This document shows, one piece after another, positions 22,392 to 32,767 of a stretch of 64,000 nucleotides of DNA (position 1 is its first letter; each line of letters begins with the position of its first letter). The notes under the pieces are model-generated. The model made no database searches. It worked only from the letters and a program-made list of their open reading frames with translations, and was not told where the DNA came from. The position numbers and the translations under genes are program-made. The DNA lies in contig NC_088781.1 in NCBI RefSeq assembly GCF_958450345.1, positions 121,842,431 to 121,906,430 on the forward strand. The letters are read 5' to 3'. This DNA is from Calliphora vicina. Its lineage: Eukaryota; Arthropoda; Insecta; Diptera; Calliphoridae.

Positions 22392-24600
22392 CTATATAAA
22401 TAAAAATTAAATGTCGTTCGTTGATAATTGCACGAACAGCTTGTACAATTTCATATTTAAATTATTCGCCATAGGCCAAATTAGGACTACGGATAGAAAA
22501 ATTGGCCACGTCCACTTTTTTCGATTTATCTAAAATTTGATAAAGGCTGCAAGGTCTAATTTTGTTTAAATGTTCGTTGTAATCTACTTTAAGTTTTTAC
22601 TAAAATAAAAATTTGTCACGCCCACATTTACGTTCACTTTTGTTCGATACGCCTTTGTCTCAGAACGCCTGGACCGATTTGGCTAATTTATTTTTAAATA
22701 TTCCACAAGTTTTTTACAGAAAGAATAATACTAATACGACCATTTATCAAATACATCTGCAAATACGTGACCAAGGGCAGTGACATGGCTGTGATTGGGG
22801 TTAGTGCGGAGAGCTCCAACGATGAAGTCACTCAATTTTAAATGTGCCGCTATGTTAGCAGCAATGAAGCAATGAAGTTTAAATCGACCGCCATCTACAA
22901 AATTGACCAGATTTTTTTAAATCTGCCGGAATGATGAATTTGTCAGAACGCTTCCCTTCTGCTAAATACCAAGATATTACATGGAATCAATCGTCAAAAA
23001 AAATTAATTTCAAAAGGCGGAAACAAGGAACTCCAATTCTAGGTTTCCCCCATTTATGTATGTTCCACCGATGCATAAGGTGGCATTTACACAGTTCATC
23101 TATTTCATGTGGCTATTTGCGTTTGCTATTAGTCAGCGTTCGTGGCCTAACATCATTCCAAGATTTGCGAACTATAAGTGGTGAATTATGTGACACGTAT
23201 AGGGAAGCCTGTCAATGCTTGCGATTGTTAGAGAATGACACTTATTGGTAATACACCCTCGAATATGCTGAGCTTTCGTCAAATGCTCATCAAATACGAA
23301 CACTGTTTTCGATAGTTATCTCAACATTCTTCCCATCAAACCGACTGATTTGTGGAGCAAGGATGCCGTGAGTGATGGTATTTATCACCAGATGCATTGA
23401 GAACATCAAATCCATATCTGCAACTGAGCGAGGAAATTTACAACAAGGATTTAATATTAAGTATCCGATGCACGACGCATTTAATCAAGAGTTGCGACGC
23501 GAAAAACAATATGATTGCGATGCATTGAGGGAATCAGTTCAAACAAATATTTCACTGTTGAATCAACAACAAAAATGTGCGTACGAGACTCTAATGAATG
23601 TTGCGAAAGATGGAACTGGAGCGAATTTTTTTGGACGCTCCCGGTGGAACTGGAAAAACTTTTTGATCGCGTTGATTTTGGCAACAATACGTTCACAGAA
23701 TGCTATTGCACTTGCACTTGCTTCATCAGGAATTGTAACTATGTTGTTGGAAGGTTCTCTCATTTTCTCATTCCAACATTTCCAAGAACTTTTGAGATGA
23801 GTGTACAATGACGCATACAATTTTTTTGGAGCTAGACAAAATGTTGCAATATTTTCGAAAAATTGCTGGTGCGATGATTCTGTTGGCAGGTGATTTTCGG
23901 CAAACATTTCCAGTGATTCCACGGTCAACTCCAGCCGATATACTTAATGCATGTTTGAAGTCGTCCGTTTTGTGAAAACACGTCAAAATACTCGAGCTGC
24001 AGAACGATCACTCTGGAAAAGTATTTTCCAAACAATTGTTAGATATTGGCAACGAAAAAATCCCGGTTAAGATTTCAATTGGCTGCATTCAATTTTCCTT
24101 CGCTTTCTGCCAGTTAACTGAATAAAAAACCTAACTCAGCCGAAAGGTGTTTCCAAACATTGCACAAAATTACAAAAATCCTGATTGTTGACGAATTGAA
24201 TTTTTAGATTCAAAGTGAAATTGCTGTCTAATTGTTGACGTTACTTCCTAGAATGATGTCGTCAACTATCCAACGCAGTTTTTAAACTCACTGGAATTAC
24301 ACGGATTACCGCTTCATAACTTCCAAATGAATGACCGATCGTTTATCATAATGTTACAAAGCATAACCAACCATGTCTTTGTAATGGCACCCGACTTGCG
24401 GTCAAAAATCTGATGAATAACTTCATCGATGAAATAATACTTAAAAGAAAGTACAAAGGAGAAGACGTTTTGATACCGGTATCTCAAAAAGATATTTTTT
24501 TTATCACCAAAACTGTTAAGTATGTTACACGCCTAACTAATAGGACGGTATCGAGTTCATTTTTAAATAATCATTTAAGATTCTCTGTTTTCTAGCCCAG
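22392..24600 (+). mobile_element. Decayed Helitron
   Basis: The left end, TCTATATAAATAAAAATTAAA, resembles Helitron 5' ends (TC start) and is followed by noncoding sequence with CACGCCCAC and GGACCGATTTGGCTAAT blocks. Helitron protein remnants follow from about 22749. The 3' CTRR hairpin end was not identified, so the right boundary is set at the last coding similarity. The exact borders are inferred. Confidence 0.65.
22749..24495 (+). pseudogene. Helitron Rep/helicase pseudogene
   Basis: The order of motifs fits a Helitron protein. Rep-domain end: YICKYVTKGSDMAV and a degenerate 'CRYVSSNEAM' (22749-22870). Helicase N part: WNQSSKKINFKRRKQGTP (22980-23035), LRLLLVSVRG and TSFQDLRTISGELCDTYREA (about 23110-23230). 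Helicase motif I/Walker A: DAPGGTGKT (23634-23660), then LATIRSQNAIALALASSGI. Later motif: LLAGDFRQTFPVIPRS (23880-23925). C part: NYPTQFLNSLELHGLPLHNF (about 24255-24325), CNGTRLAVKNLMNNFIDE and KYKGEDVLIP (to about 24480). Several frameshifts and stops separate these blocks and the 5' Rep HUH motif is absent, so it is non-functional. In living Helitrons the protein nicks and unwinds DNA for rolling-circle transposition. Confidence 0.9.
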
Positions 24601-25021
24601 TCTCTTTCATTTATGCTTCTTTCTAAACAACAAAGTTTATTTATTATTTTTTTATTAAAAATTACGTTTTTTTGATCGTGCCACAGATAATTACATACTC
24701 CAACTTTATCTACATCTACCACCTCTTTTACTATGCTTCATTTTGTAAAGTTTTCAAATGCTGTTGCAACACACACCGAACGAACGAACAACCGACACGA
24801 TAAAGCGGCATAAACTATGAAAATAAATGATTTAAGATAAAGAAATACGATTTGATTTGATTTTTAGCAGCGAATGAAGTGCAACGCATTCATTGGCAGC
24901 AAACTTAAAAGAGGAGGTGATGCAATATGAGTGAGTGATGCGTTTGTGAAGGATCTATGCATGGTGTGACATTAATTAAAAGCAAAATGCTTTGATGACA
25001 GGTTTTTTCTATTTAAATATA
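24601..25021. other. AT-rich spacer
   Basis: No feature recognised. The Helitron's missing 3' end may lie here, but no CTAG-terminated hairpin was seen. Confidence 0.4.
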
Positions 25022-25803
25022 AATGGTCTTTCAATAGGGACTTTCGAACTTTGAGAGTTCATAGCGGCCATATTGTTGAAGCAACACCTGTCGAATTGGC
25101 TGCTATTTATTCAGTTTATCTTATAATAAAAAAAAAATAATTGTATTAGCAAAAGGGTGCAATATTTTATGCAATAAGGTCAGTTTATGGATGAAGGGAT
25201 ATATCAAAAAGCAAAATTGTTAATTTTCGGACGATAGCATTCCACATGAGATCCATGAGCATCCAATGCATTCCGTAAACGCCACAGTTTGTTGCGGATT
25301 TTGAATTTGCAATAGCGATTTGAATTTAACGGCTTGTAAGGACTGCCTGCAACATTCATCATGTTTATAAACATGTCCATCAGTAGAAGCTTCTATTTAT
25401 CAACAATGTTGATAGAATGCAGTTATTGGCATTGTTTGTAAGTATGGCGGCACTAAATAAAATATGCTCAAGAATTCGAATATACTAGTGTTGATCATTA
25501 AGAACAATCTAGGCTACTCGAAAGCTCAAGAATTCAAATATACTAGTTTTGACCGTTAAGAACAATCTAGGGATCTCGACTGAAGAAGGCATTGTGTATA
25601 AATAGTGAGTACTGTTGCAGTAGTTTGTGAGTTTACCATATGCGCTGTTAGAGTTAACATCAACTGCCTTGAAACGGGTTTTCTTTGCAATCAAAAGTAT
25701 CCGTTTTATTTAAAGAAAAAAAACATCGTTTTTAAAAGGCAAAGGTGGCCTGTATTTGTTGATATGGACACCAACGACATATGGATTCAAAATGACGACG
25801 CTA
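25022..25803 (+). pseudogene. mariner-type transposase remnant (GGGTCTT family), 5' part
   Basis: It starts with the family's 5' end (GGTCTTTCAATAGGGACTTTC, then TTCATAGCGGCCATATTG). The same end is seen on the minus strand at 42043 and, decayed, at 60786 and 2604. The transposase similarity is patchy: HEIHEHPMHSVNATVCCGF at 25240-25300, then after unrelated sequence VDMDTNDIWIQNDDATQ at about 25757-25810, which corresponds to the DMDT-DMWFQQDGAT block with the second catalytic Asp. The 25300-25740 interval is not transposase and contains a ~57-bp direct duplication (25467-25522 and 25523-25578). The right half of the gene continues after the insertion at 25804-26924. Confidence 0.7.
25467..25578. 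repeat. ~57-bp tandem duplication
   Basis: Two adjacent copies begin GCTCAAGAATTC and each ends in AAGAACAATCTAGG plus a few bases. They differ at a handful of positions. Confidence 0.8.
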
Positions 25804-26924
25804 CACAGAGGGATTTTGGTGTCGAAAAGTCAATTTTTCAAACACTCAATTTCAAAAATCAAATGATTAAGTTTTGTTGAGAAATGTTTAAAGATGAAAT
25901 GTGCATTTATAGTTTTAAGAACAATTTTATTTTATTTTTAAAAAATTGAAGTAAAGTCCACGCAAGGGTGTTAGCAAAAATTTATTTATATTTTCACGCA
26001 ATTCAGTGGTTTATATATGTACAATTTGCCTAATAATACCATTTACCTTTAACATATTTGAAATATATAACAAATCTCCATAAATAAAAAAAAAATTATG
26101 GGGATATCATAAACATAAACCGTTAAGAAGATATGCCCAAATCTATAAGTCTCTAAAAATTATTTTATTTTTGATTTTCCATGGAAGAAAAAAATGTAGC
26201 CCCACTTTCCCCTAAGCTGTTTTTTTAATAAAATGAAAGGTAGTAGTGTCTTGTTTCGATTAAAAAAAAATTGTTTTCGGAACAGGATGAAAACTTAACA
26301 TTTTTTGTCGAATAAAATACGAAATATCTAAAAAATTCTTATCTATGAATGGGTTTCGTGGGCGGTGGGCGTGATCGATTTTATTTAAACTCGGCATGCG
26401 TTCGTTTTTTGTTCCAATAAATGTATGTACCAAATTTCTAGACTTTTTCTTGGATATAAACAATTTTATGCGAAAAAATCAATTTGGATTGTATGGGCAG
26501 TGGGCGCTGGGCGTGGCCGATTTTGAAAAAATTTAATTTTTTTCTTAATTTGGTCCATATAATTCTCGGTACCAAATTTCAATGCTCTACGGCCTCTCTT
26601 TATAATTTTTGCACAAACATGTATTGCATTTGGATTGCATGGGCGGTATGCTGTGGGCATGGCCGATTTTAATAAAATTTAGCATACGTTCTTCTTTTGT
26701 TTCAGACATATATGTACCAAATTTCTAGACTTTTATATGGATAGGAAAAATGTTATGCGAAGAAATCTATTTGGCTTGTATGGGCAGTGGGCGTTGGGCA
26801 TGGTCGATTTTGATCAAATTTAATTTTTTTCTTAGTATGGTATATATAATTTTCGGTGTCAAATTTCAGTGCTTTTTTTTATTTTAATTTTTGCAAAAAA
26901 AATGTATGAAGCCATCCCTCTGTG
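25804..26924. mobile_element. Transib-like TIR element, 1121 bp, TSD CGCTA
   Basis: It sits inside the mariner block encoding DGATCH, flanked by a perfect 5-bp repeat CGCTA (25799-25803 and 26925-26929). The ends read CACAGAGGGATTTTGG (left) and CACAGAGGGATGGCTTC (right, reverse complement), so only the first 11 bases match. The first nine bases (CACAGAGGG) also match the left end of the 7793-8851 element. The 5-bp TSD and CACA start suggest Transib. The interior (26340-26890) is a tandem array of four ~143-bp units in an A-B-A'-B' order. No transposase is present. Confidence 0.75.
26340..26890. repeat. ~143-bp tandem units in ABAB order inside the TIR element
   Basis: Four units each start near a TATGGGCAGTGGGCG...GGGC(G/A)TGG(T/C)CGATTTT block (about 26345, 26490, 26630, 26775). 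Units 1 and 3 continue with a GC(A)T.CGTTC..TTTGTTCC block and TTTCTAGACTTTT. Units 2 and 4 continue with TTAATTTTTTTCTTA and TTTCA.TGCT. The real period is therefore a ~286-bp dimer. GTGGGCG/CGTGGCCGATTTT resembles the CGCCCAC blocks common in dipteran non-autonomous elements. Confidence 0.75.
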
Positions 26925-27040
26925 CGCTACGTGCAATGTAACTCTTGTCACATTGGACATTCTATACGAGTAATTTGAGGGCATGATCATCTCACATGTA
27001 GGTGATGTGAGCTGGTCAACCAGATCGTGCGATTTGATTT
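26925..27040 (+). pseudogene. mariner-type transposase remnant (GGGTCTT family), 3' part
   Basis: Continuation of the mariner split by the preceding TIR element. It corresponds to the part after DGATCH: the GTCACATTGGACATTCTAT block and the GGTGATGTGAGCTGG block, equivalent to SRNGDVNWP in the family. The same stretch is present in the copy at 60786-61365. It is decayed and very short. Confidence 0.65.
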
Positions 27041-28616
27041 GATTTGAAGAACTCACATCATTCACTTGCATGGAACCAGAATTCTTTGAATAATATAAAA
27101 ATTCTAAGTAACAGCAATTCTAAGCGTTTTTTGAAGCATTTGTATAATCCGCAAAAAGTATGCTTTAATTTCCATATCTTTATTTAAAGCGCTATTTCCA
27201 TCATTGCAATTTTGAAATTTCCATTTAAATCAATTTAGTATTGCTAGTGTTTGATTTTAATCTATAAAATTTCTAAATTTTTAAGTAGTTTAGGGCAAAA
27301 TGGAAAAATGAAAATATTTGTAGACCTTTTATAACAACCAATATCATTCACGAGAGTTGTAATGAAAATGTAATGCAAAGTGAATTTGTGTGGAATAAAC
27401 ATTGTTTGGTGAGCTAAAACAACACTCTACAGATGCGAGTAATAACCAAATCAACCCAATTCTATCATCATACATGCAGTGGATGCCAATGTAAATGGAG
27501 GGGAAATGCATTTACACTAGAAGTAGAATTTAATAAAATTATAGAATTTGTGCAATGAAATTGCATCATGTTCCAGCTTCTATTTTGTTAACAGTTTCAA
27601 TATATAACTCCAATCTCTAGCTATTGGCCAATGACCATTGAGTTCTAGAATACATTTTTCCCTAAATAAAATCCAAAACTACATTTTTCAACCAAATCCA
27701 GTGTGAACACTGTCACCTCACGATAGCACTATTGGCAGTTGCTACTGTTGCACCCCATACATACTAAGTACACCAACTAACATAAACCATGGCTTTTAAA
27801 CCATAACCTCAAAGTCGCAATGATAAGCATATAACAGTAAAAGCAGCACTAGCAACATCAACAAGAACAAAAATAAAACAACATTTGCAACACCATCACC
27901 AACAGCAGTGGCAGGAGCAGGAGCACCAACGAACAACATAAACAAAAAACCACATTCATTTCACTTTTATATTTGAGTAATGAATGACTGACGGACGAAC
28001 TGAATGAATGAGTGAATGAATGAATAAATGAACCAAACAAACAAGCGAATCTACGAATGACGGACTAAACGAATGCGAATGCGGCAAATAGCGCAGTGAC
28101 CTAATTTAGTCTAAAAATGGAAAACAAAAACAACGAAATTCTACTGAACTGCTTTGAAATGATATTGTATAAAAATTAAAAAAAAAAATCTTTAAAGTTG
28201 TTTTTGTGGGAAATAGAAATAAGAATACAGGATGTTAAAATAGTTATTATTGCTACTGTTGATGTTATTGCTATACTACTGCTGCTGTTGCCACCATACA
28301 GCTACTGTTGTTGATTGCTAATTTATATTGCCTTCCATCTACGACTGCATAATAAACTGCTTAGAGGGAAGGTGGTCTTTTGTTTGGAAATATTTTTTGT
28401 AAAAAGATGTTTGTTTTAGATTACTATTGAGTTTCAGTAACTTATAGAAGTTTATTAGGAAAATTTAAAATACTAAAAAGATTTTTATAAATTAAGGAAA
28501 AGTTTTAACTACAATATATTTCAAAACCAAAAACAATATTTCAAAAACAGATTCTTGATATATTAGATAACACCTACCAGAAAAGAGTATAATTTTACAG
28601 GTATTTTGTTTGTAGC
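27041..28616. other. AT-rich spacer with low-complexity patches
   Basis: No gene seen. It contains CAA/CAG-type imperfect repeats at about 27840-27950, a GAAT-type run at 27990-28040 and CTG/GTT patches at 28255-28320. Short open frames through these have only repeat-derived composition. Confidence 0.5.
27990..28040. repeat. (GAAT)n microsatellite
   Basis: Imperfect run of GAAT/GAGT tetramers followed by AAAC/CAAA variants. Confidence 0.85.
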
Positions 28617-28745
28617 TCATTGTTATGGATCGCCGTAGATATCGGAGTCAATATGGTCCAACTGTTTGTCTGGCTGTTGTAGTCAACCTTTTGAAATAAC
28701 TTTCATACATGATTCATACAAAATTTATCAGCCATAATCCAACAA
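28617..28745 (+). mobile_element. DINE-a fragment
   Basis: It contains the GTTATGGATCGCCGTAGATATCGGAGTC block, a degenerate GTCTGG proto-microsatellite and TCATACATGATTCATACA, all diagnostic of the type-a element at 1049-1702. Both ends are missing; it abuts the 3' end of the retrotransposon at 28757. Confidence 0.6.
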
Positions 28746-28756
28746 TTTACAATAGA

Positions 28757-29900
28757 GAAGGTTAGGTTACGTGGGTTGCTCGCTATTTAGCGAGTTCACT
28801 CGGAGGCCGTGTGGCCCATTGTGGTACCCTTAGAAATACTATACCCTTATGCTGAAATTTGGTACATAAAGTGAAAATAGTTTCCCTCCCTAATTTCGTT
28901 GACTATGTGATTCCTGTGGTCCCCGTGGGAACCAACCGGTACTTCTAATAAATCTGATCATATTTACTAGTGACACATCTCTCAGACAGTCCAGATCATG
29001 GAAAAGAGCTCTACCAAGATGTAGTAGTCTATGCTCCTGTAAGGCTGGGCATTCACATAGAAGGTGCTGTACCGATTCCTCCTCCTCTTCATCTAAACAA
29101 CTTCTACAATGGCTATAACGTGGGTAGCCCATACGTTCCGACATATGTCCAATCATACAGTGCCCAGTAATTATACCCGTAAGAAGCCTAATCGAATTCC
29201 TGCTAAGAGACAAAAGAGTCCTTGTTCTATCCTCTGTCAGATTGGGCCAGAGCATTTTGGATATTCTACAAGTGATGATATTTGACCACCTGAGTTCCGT
29301 CTCGCTCAAAGCAAATTCATCTATCAATTTCGATACTGTCACCAGGGGAGTGTATCCCTTTGCGCTAAAGATACGTCCAGGGACGAACCGTTGGTTGCGC
29401 ACTCATTAGATACTTTATTTCCCCGGATGCCCTCGTGTCCTGGAACCCAAATCAACTCGACGTGATGTTGTGTCAGTTGTGCCAGTGATTTGATACAATT
29501 GAGAAGACATTTCGACCTGATCACGTTGGAGCCTTGATTGATGCAAGGCTGTCCAAGTAATATGTATGGTCGAATTTTCGAGATTCTTCTCGCGGCTGTA
29601 TCGATGGCATAAATCTCTGCCTGGTAAACCGTGCAGGTATCGTTTAATCGAATAGACATCAAGAGGTCCAGCTCATCTGAGAAGATTCCCGAGCCCGTGC
29701 CTATTTCTGTCTTTGAACCATCAGTGTAGATTGAGATGTCGTCATACCTTAGGACAGGGTTCGCGGCCCTATCATCCCTTGTCGGTATTCTGATCTTAAA
29801 TGTTCTGTCAAAATTCGATGTAGGTATTATGTAGTCCGTTTCCCGCTTTATTATTGGCCTGCCTATCTTTTTTAGGATGGTGCCATGACAGCCTGAAAAG
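28757..29900 (-). pseudogene. Non-LTR retrotransposon 3' half: RNase H and zinc-knuckle tail, copy 2
   Basis: Minus-strand 5'-truncated copy. RNase H is seen as ISIYTDGSKTEIGTGSG (first Asp, about 29730-29690), VYQAEIYAIDTAARR (Glu, 29630), HVELIWVPGHEGIRGN (29460) and NECATNGSSL. The third catalytic position reads QGSN where SDSQ is usual, and the last reads GNKVSNE instead of GNEVADE, so two of four acidic residues are lost. The C-terminal 170-residue frame (29402-28890) holds a C-x2-C...H-x4-C knuckle, HCRSC...VQHLLCECPAL, then IRFIRSTGWF. The RNase H and tail frames overlap out of phase. The 3' end (28761) shows the same TAACC-type terminus as copy 1. It belongs to the I/LOA-type group. 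Confidence 0.85.
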
Positions 29901-30364
29901 GATTTTATTTACGACGATATTCCACAGAAGTGGAGAGATGATAATAGAGAAAATCAGCTTACAAATCGCAGAGATAATAGCAAAACACCGCGACTATATT
30001 TATTTATCTATTGAAGGGTTATGAGTTAATTTAATAAGTAACTATAAAAATATATATGTAATTCTCTTGCTATCATAAATATGTATATCTAGCTGAAATT
30101 GTTTTAAAAGCACTAGGTCTTATACAATTGTGAAGTGAATCAATCAAATCTGCTTAAGTTCACTTTCTTCTAGTGAGTATTTAAATGCTCCAGTTTTATT
30201 ATTTTCAACTCTGCGCAACAAAACAATATGGATCTCCAATACAGCAGAATTGTCGTGGATAAACAACGTTCACCGTAAAAAGAAAGAAGAATTGGGAATT
30301 AATAGTATAGGGTGTAAAAATTTTAAAATAAAAACACGTATTTTTTTAGATAAATTCGATTTTT
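29901..30364. other. AT-rich spacer
   Basis: Nothing recognised. Confidence 0.45.
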
Positions 30365-30560
30365 TTATTGGATTGTAAAGAAGACAAGTTCCGATCATGA
30401 AACTAAATATCCGTCAAATGGCCCCACTTCTCTGATGGCAGGCCATTATCCTTTTCGTGAAATTTTTAAATACTTTTTCACATATATATGGCTGTACCTC
30501 ACCGATGACGCGTTGGATCTCGGATTTGCGCTCAGGAATTGTTTGTGGTTTATTCGCATA
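30365..30560 (-). pseudogene. mariner-superfamily transposase C-terminal fragment
   Basis: On the minus strand this reads YANKPQTIPERKSEIQRVIG, then EVQPYICEKVFKNF, KRIMACHQRSGAI, matching the C-terminus of IS630/mariner-type transposases (V-Y-x-x-K/N-P-x-T-I...R...C...GGH). One frame is open over most of it. No upstream catalytic domain is attached; the fragment abuts a truncated DINE-b at 30571. Confidence 0.7.
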
Positions 30561-30570
30561 AAACCAAGAT

Positions 30571-30868
30571 TACCCTACACTAAGTAAAAGATCAAAAACA
30601 TTTCTCTTTTAAAATTTCAATAATTTATATTTTTGAGTGATTTTTGAAATGACCCTTATATGGGACTTATGACCAATTATCCGATCACCCTGAAATTAGG
30701 TCGTATAATTTATGTTTATATCGAAGTTATTTATGCTGAATTTTATGAGTATACCAACACTTTTAAAAGATTTATGCATGTTAAAGAGATTTTTGGAAGC
30801 GGGTCTTATATGGACTATGACTAATTATCACCGATCACAATAAAATTTGGTGACATAAATTTCGTATA
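30571..30868 (-). mobile_element. DINE-b (outer), 3' half, minus strand
   Basis: Reverse complement of the type-b element from about GTTTTATATATAC to GTGTAGGG. The last ~50 bases (TATTATATGGTCGGGC...CTTGT) are missing. Its other half is at 32425-32757. The element was split by the TA-flanked TIR transposon at 30869-32424. Confidence 0.8.
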
Positions 30869-31204
30869 TGGGGCATTTCATGCCAAGTGAGCCAACTTTT
30901 GAAATTGATGTCTTCCGATCGGGATGAAATTTGCACCAAGGTTAGTTCTATTGAATAGTAACTCAGAAACAATTTTTCAACAAGATCGGTCGAGAAGTTA
31001 GAAGGGATCAACATTCGAAATTTTGGCCAAGCAGGTGTTTTTTCTCTTCTATGTATCTTACTACCTATTATTCTTAGCAAAATGTGTCCCAAATAGCTTG
31101 AATAGCTCTTTCTTCAATCTTTCAAAAAAAAAAAATAATTAAAATAAAAAATGTTTAATAATTTTTTTCCGAAATAAAAACTATTTCGACTTTTTTCAAA
31201 ATGG

Positions 31205-31560
31205 GCCCCACTCGCATCTCACTATGCGACCAAATAGGTCTTAAAGGAAAAGATCTATGCTTTCTTTTGAGCGAAAAAAAATTTTTAAAAAGGGCCCATA
31301 TTGGAAAACAATTTCGATTTTGCAAAAAAATTTAAAAATTTGTATTGAGTTACAAAATATTTATTTTGATAGATATCCCACTCGCATCCCAATAAGGGAC
31401 CAAAATTATCTTAAAGGAATGGACCTACGCTTTCTTTTGAGCAAAAAAAATTTTGGAAAAAAGGGACCATATTGGAAAAAAAGTTCGATTTTGAAAAAAA
31501 GTCAAAAATTGTTATAAAATATTTATTTTGATAGATATCGCCACCAAATAGGTCTTCAAG
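31205..31560. repeat. ~165-bp tandem repeat (2-3 units)
   Basis: Units begin near CCACTCGCATC (31208), CCACTCGCATC (31379) and GCCACCAAATAGG (31542). They share GACCAAA.TA...CTTAAAGGAA, GCTTTCTTTTGAGC and AGGG.CCATATTGGAAAA blocks and TATTTATTTTGATAGATATC at the boundaries. Confidence 0.75.
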
Positions 31561-31658
31561 GAAAATAGCTCAGCTTTATTTGAAGAAAAAAAAAACATTT
31601 AAAATAAAGTCAAAAAAGTTTTTGATTTCGGAAAAAAATATTAAAAATTATGTATTAT

Positions 31659-32152
31659 GCGTTTGTGCAGATGTTTGTAACGCCCAAAAATATTAGTCTA
31701 ACACCCACCTTAAAGTATACCGATCGACTTAGAATCACTTACTGAGTCGATAAATGTTTAATTTATAAATGCATCTACACCAAATTCGCTCCAAATAAGT
31801 TTTATATATACAAAATTCATGCCACCAAATTTTTTTACGATCGGTCCATAATTAGTCATAGCTCCCATATAGACCCGCTTCCGAAAATCACTTTAACGTG
31901 CATAAATCGCTTAAAAATGTTGGTATACTTACAAAATTCAACATAGTAAACTTTCATATGGACATAAATCACACGATCTAATTTCATGGTGATCGGTCCA
32001 TAATTGGTCATAGCCCCCATATAAGGCCCACTTTCAAAAATCACTCAAAAATATAAATTATTGAAATTTTAAAAGAAAAATGTTTTTGCTCTTTTACTTA
32101 GTGTAGGGTATTATATGGTCGGGCTTGACCGATCATACTTTCTTACTTGTTT
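31659..32152 (+). mobile_element. DINE-b (inner), 5' truncated
   Basis: It begins at GCGTTTGTGCAGATGTTTG, lacking the first ~45 bases of the type-b element. It also lacks the GTCC block (a jump from GAGTCGATAAATGTTTAAT) and continues to GGTCGGGCTTGACCGATC and CTTACTTGTTT. It lies inside the TIR element, making a third nesting level. Confidence 0.8.
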
Positions 32153-32424
32153 TTTTAATATTTTTTTTCAAAAGATTGAAGTAAGACCTATCTAAGCTAT
32201 TTGGGACACATTTTGCTAAGAACAATATGTAGATACATAGATAAGAAACACCTGCTTGGCCATAATGTAAAATTTTGACCTCTTCTAACTCAGAGAGTTC
32301 TCGACCGATCTTGTTGAAAATTGTGTCTGAGTTACTATCCAATAGAACTAACCTGGGTGCAAATTTCATCCCGATCGGAAGACATCGATTTTAAAAGTTG
32401 GTTCACTTGACATGAAATGCCCCA

Positions 32425-32757
32425 TATATAAAACTCGTGGAGATACCTATATAAATTAAACATTTATGACAGATAAAGTCCAATTTCGGGAGGACATGTA
32501 TATGGGGGCTAGGTGAAATAATGGACCGATTCCAGGCAGTTTTAATAGGCTCCGTCCTTGGACCGAAACAATTATATGTACCAAATTTTATCGCAATATA
32601 TTCAATATATATGGACAGCCAGCCAGACGGGCGGATGGACGGACATCGTTTAATCAACTCAGAAAATGTTTCTGAGTCGGTAGACTAATATTTTTGGGCG
32701 CTACAAACATCTACATCCGCATAATACCCTCCCCACTATGGCGGTGTAGGGTATAAA
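32425..32757 (-). mobile_element. DINE-b (outer), 5' half, minus strand
   Basis: Reverse complement of the type-b 5' half. At the right it has TACCCTACACCGCCATAG and GGGGAGGGTATTATG (reverse complemented), a GTCC/GTCTGGCTGG block, and CCAATTTCGGGAGGACATG. It continues into 30868-30571 across the nested TIR element. Confidence 0.8.
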
Positions 32758-32767
32758 AATCTGGTGG

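Larger units (their letters stand above)
30869..32424. mobile_element. TIR element with ~255-bp arms and TA TSD, nested in DINE-b
   Basis: The ends read TGGGGCATTTCATGCCAAG (left) and TGGGGCATTTCATGTCAAG (right, reverse complement). The arms stay colinear for about 255 bp, including CCGATCGGGATGAAATTTGCA and CAAAATGTGTCCCAAATAGCT. Comparing the interrupted DINE-b with intact copies, the host has TATATATA and the filled site has one extra TA, so the target duplication is TA. The interior holds a ~165-bp tandem repeat (31205-31560) and a second DINE-b. No transposase is present. A TA duplication suggests Tc1/mariner-type mobilisation, but the end sequence is not a family I recognise. Confidence 0.8.

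Noticed and set aside
22931..23251. 106-residue open frame as a host helicase exon
   Set aside because: Its SKKINFKRRKQGTP and TSFQDLRTI blocks are those of Helitron helicases, and it sits among other frameshifted Helitron motifs.
25509..25694. Minus-strand frame with 'NSNSAYGKL', resembling a family-B DNA polymerase motif
   Set aside because: Only a few residues resemble the NSxYG motif. No other polymerase motifs are nearby, and the frame runs into a local duplication.
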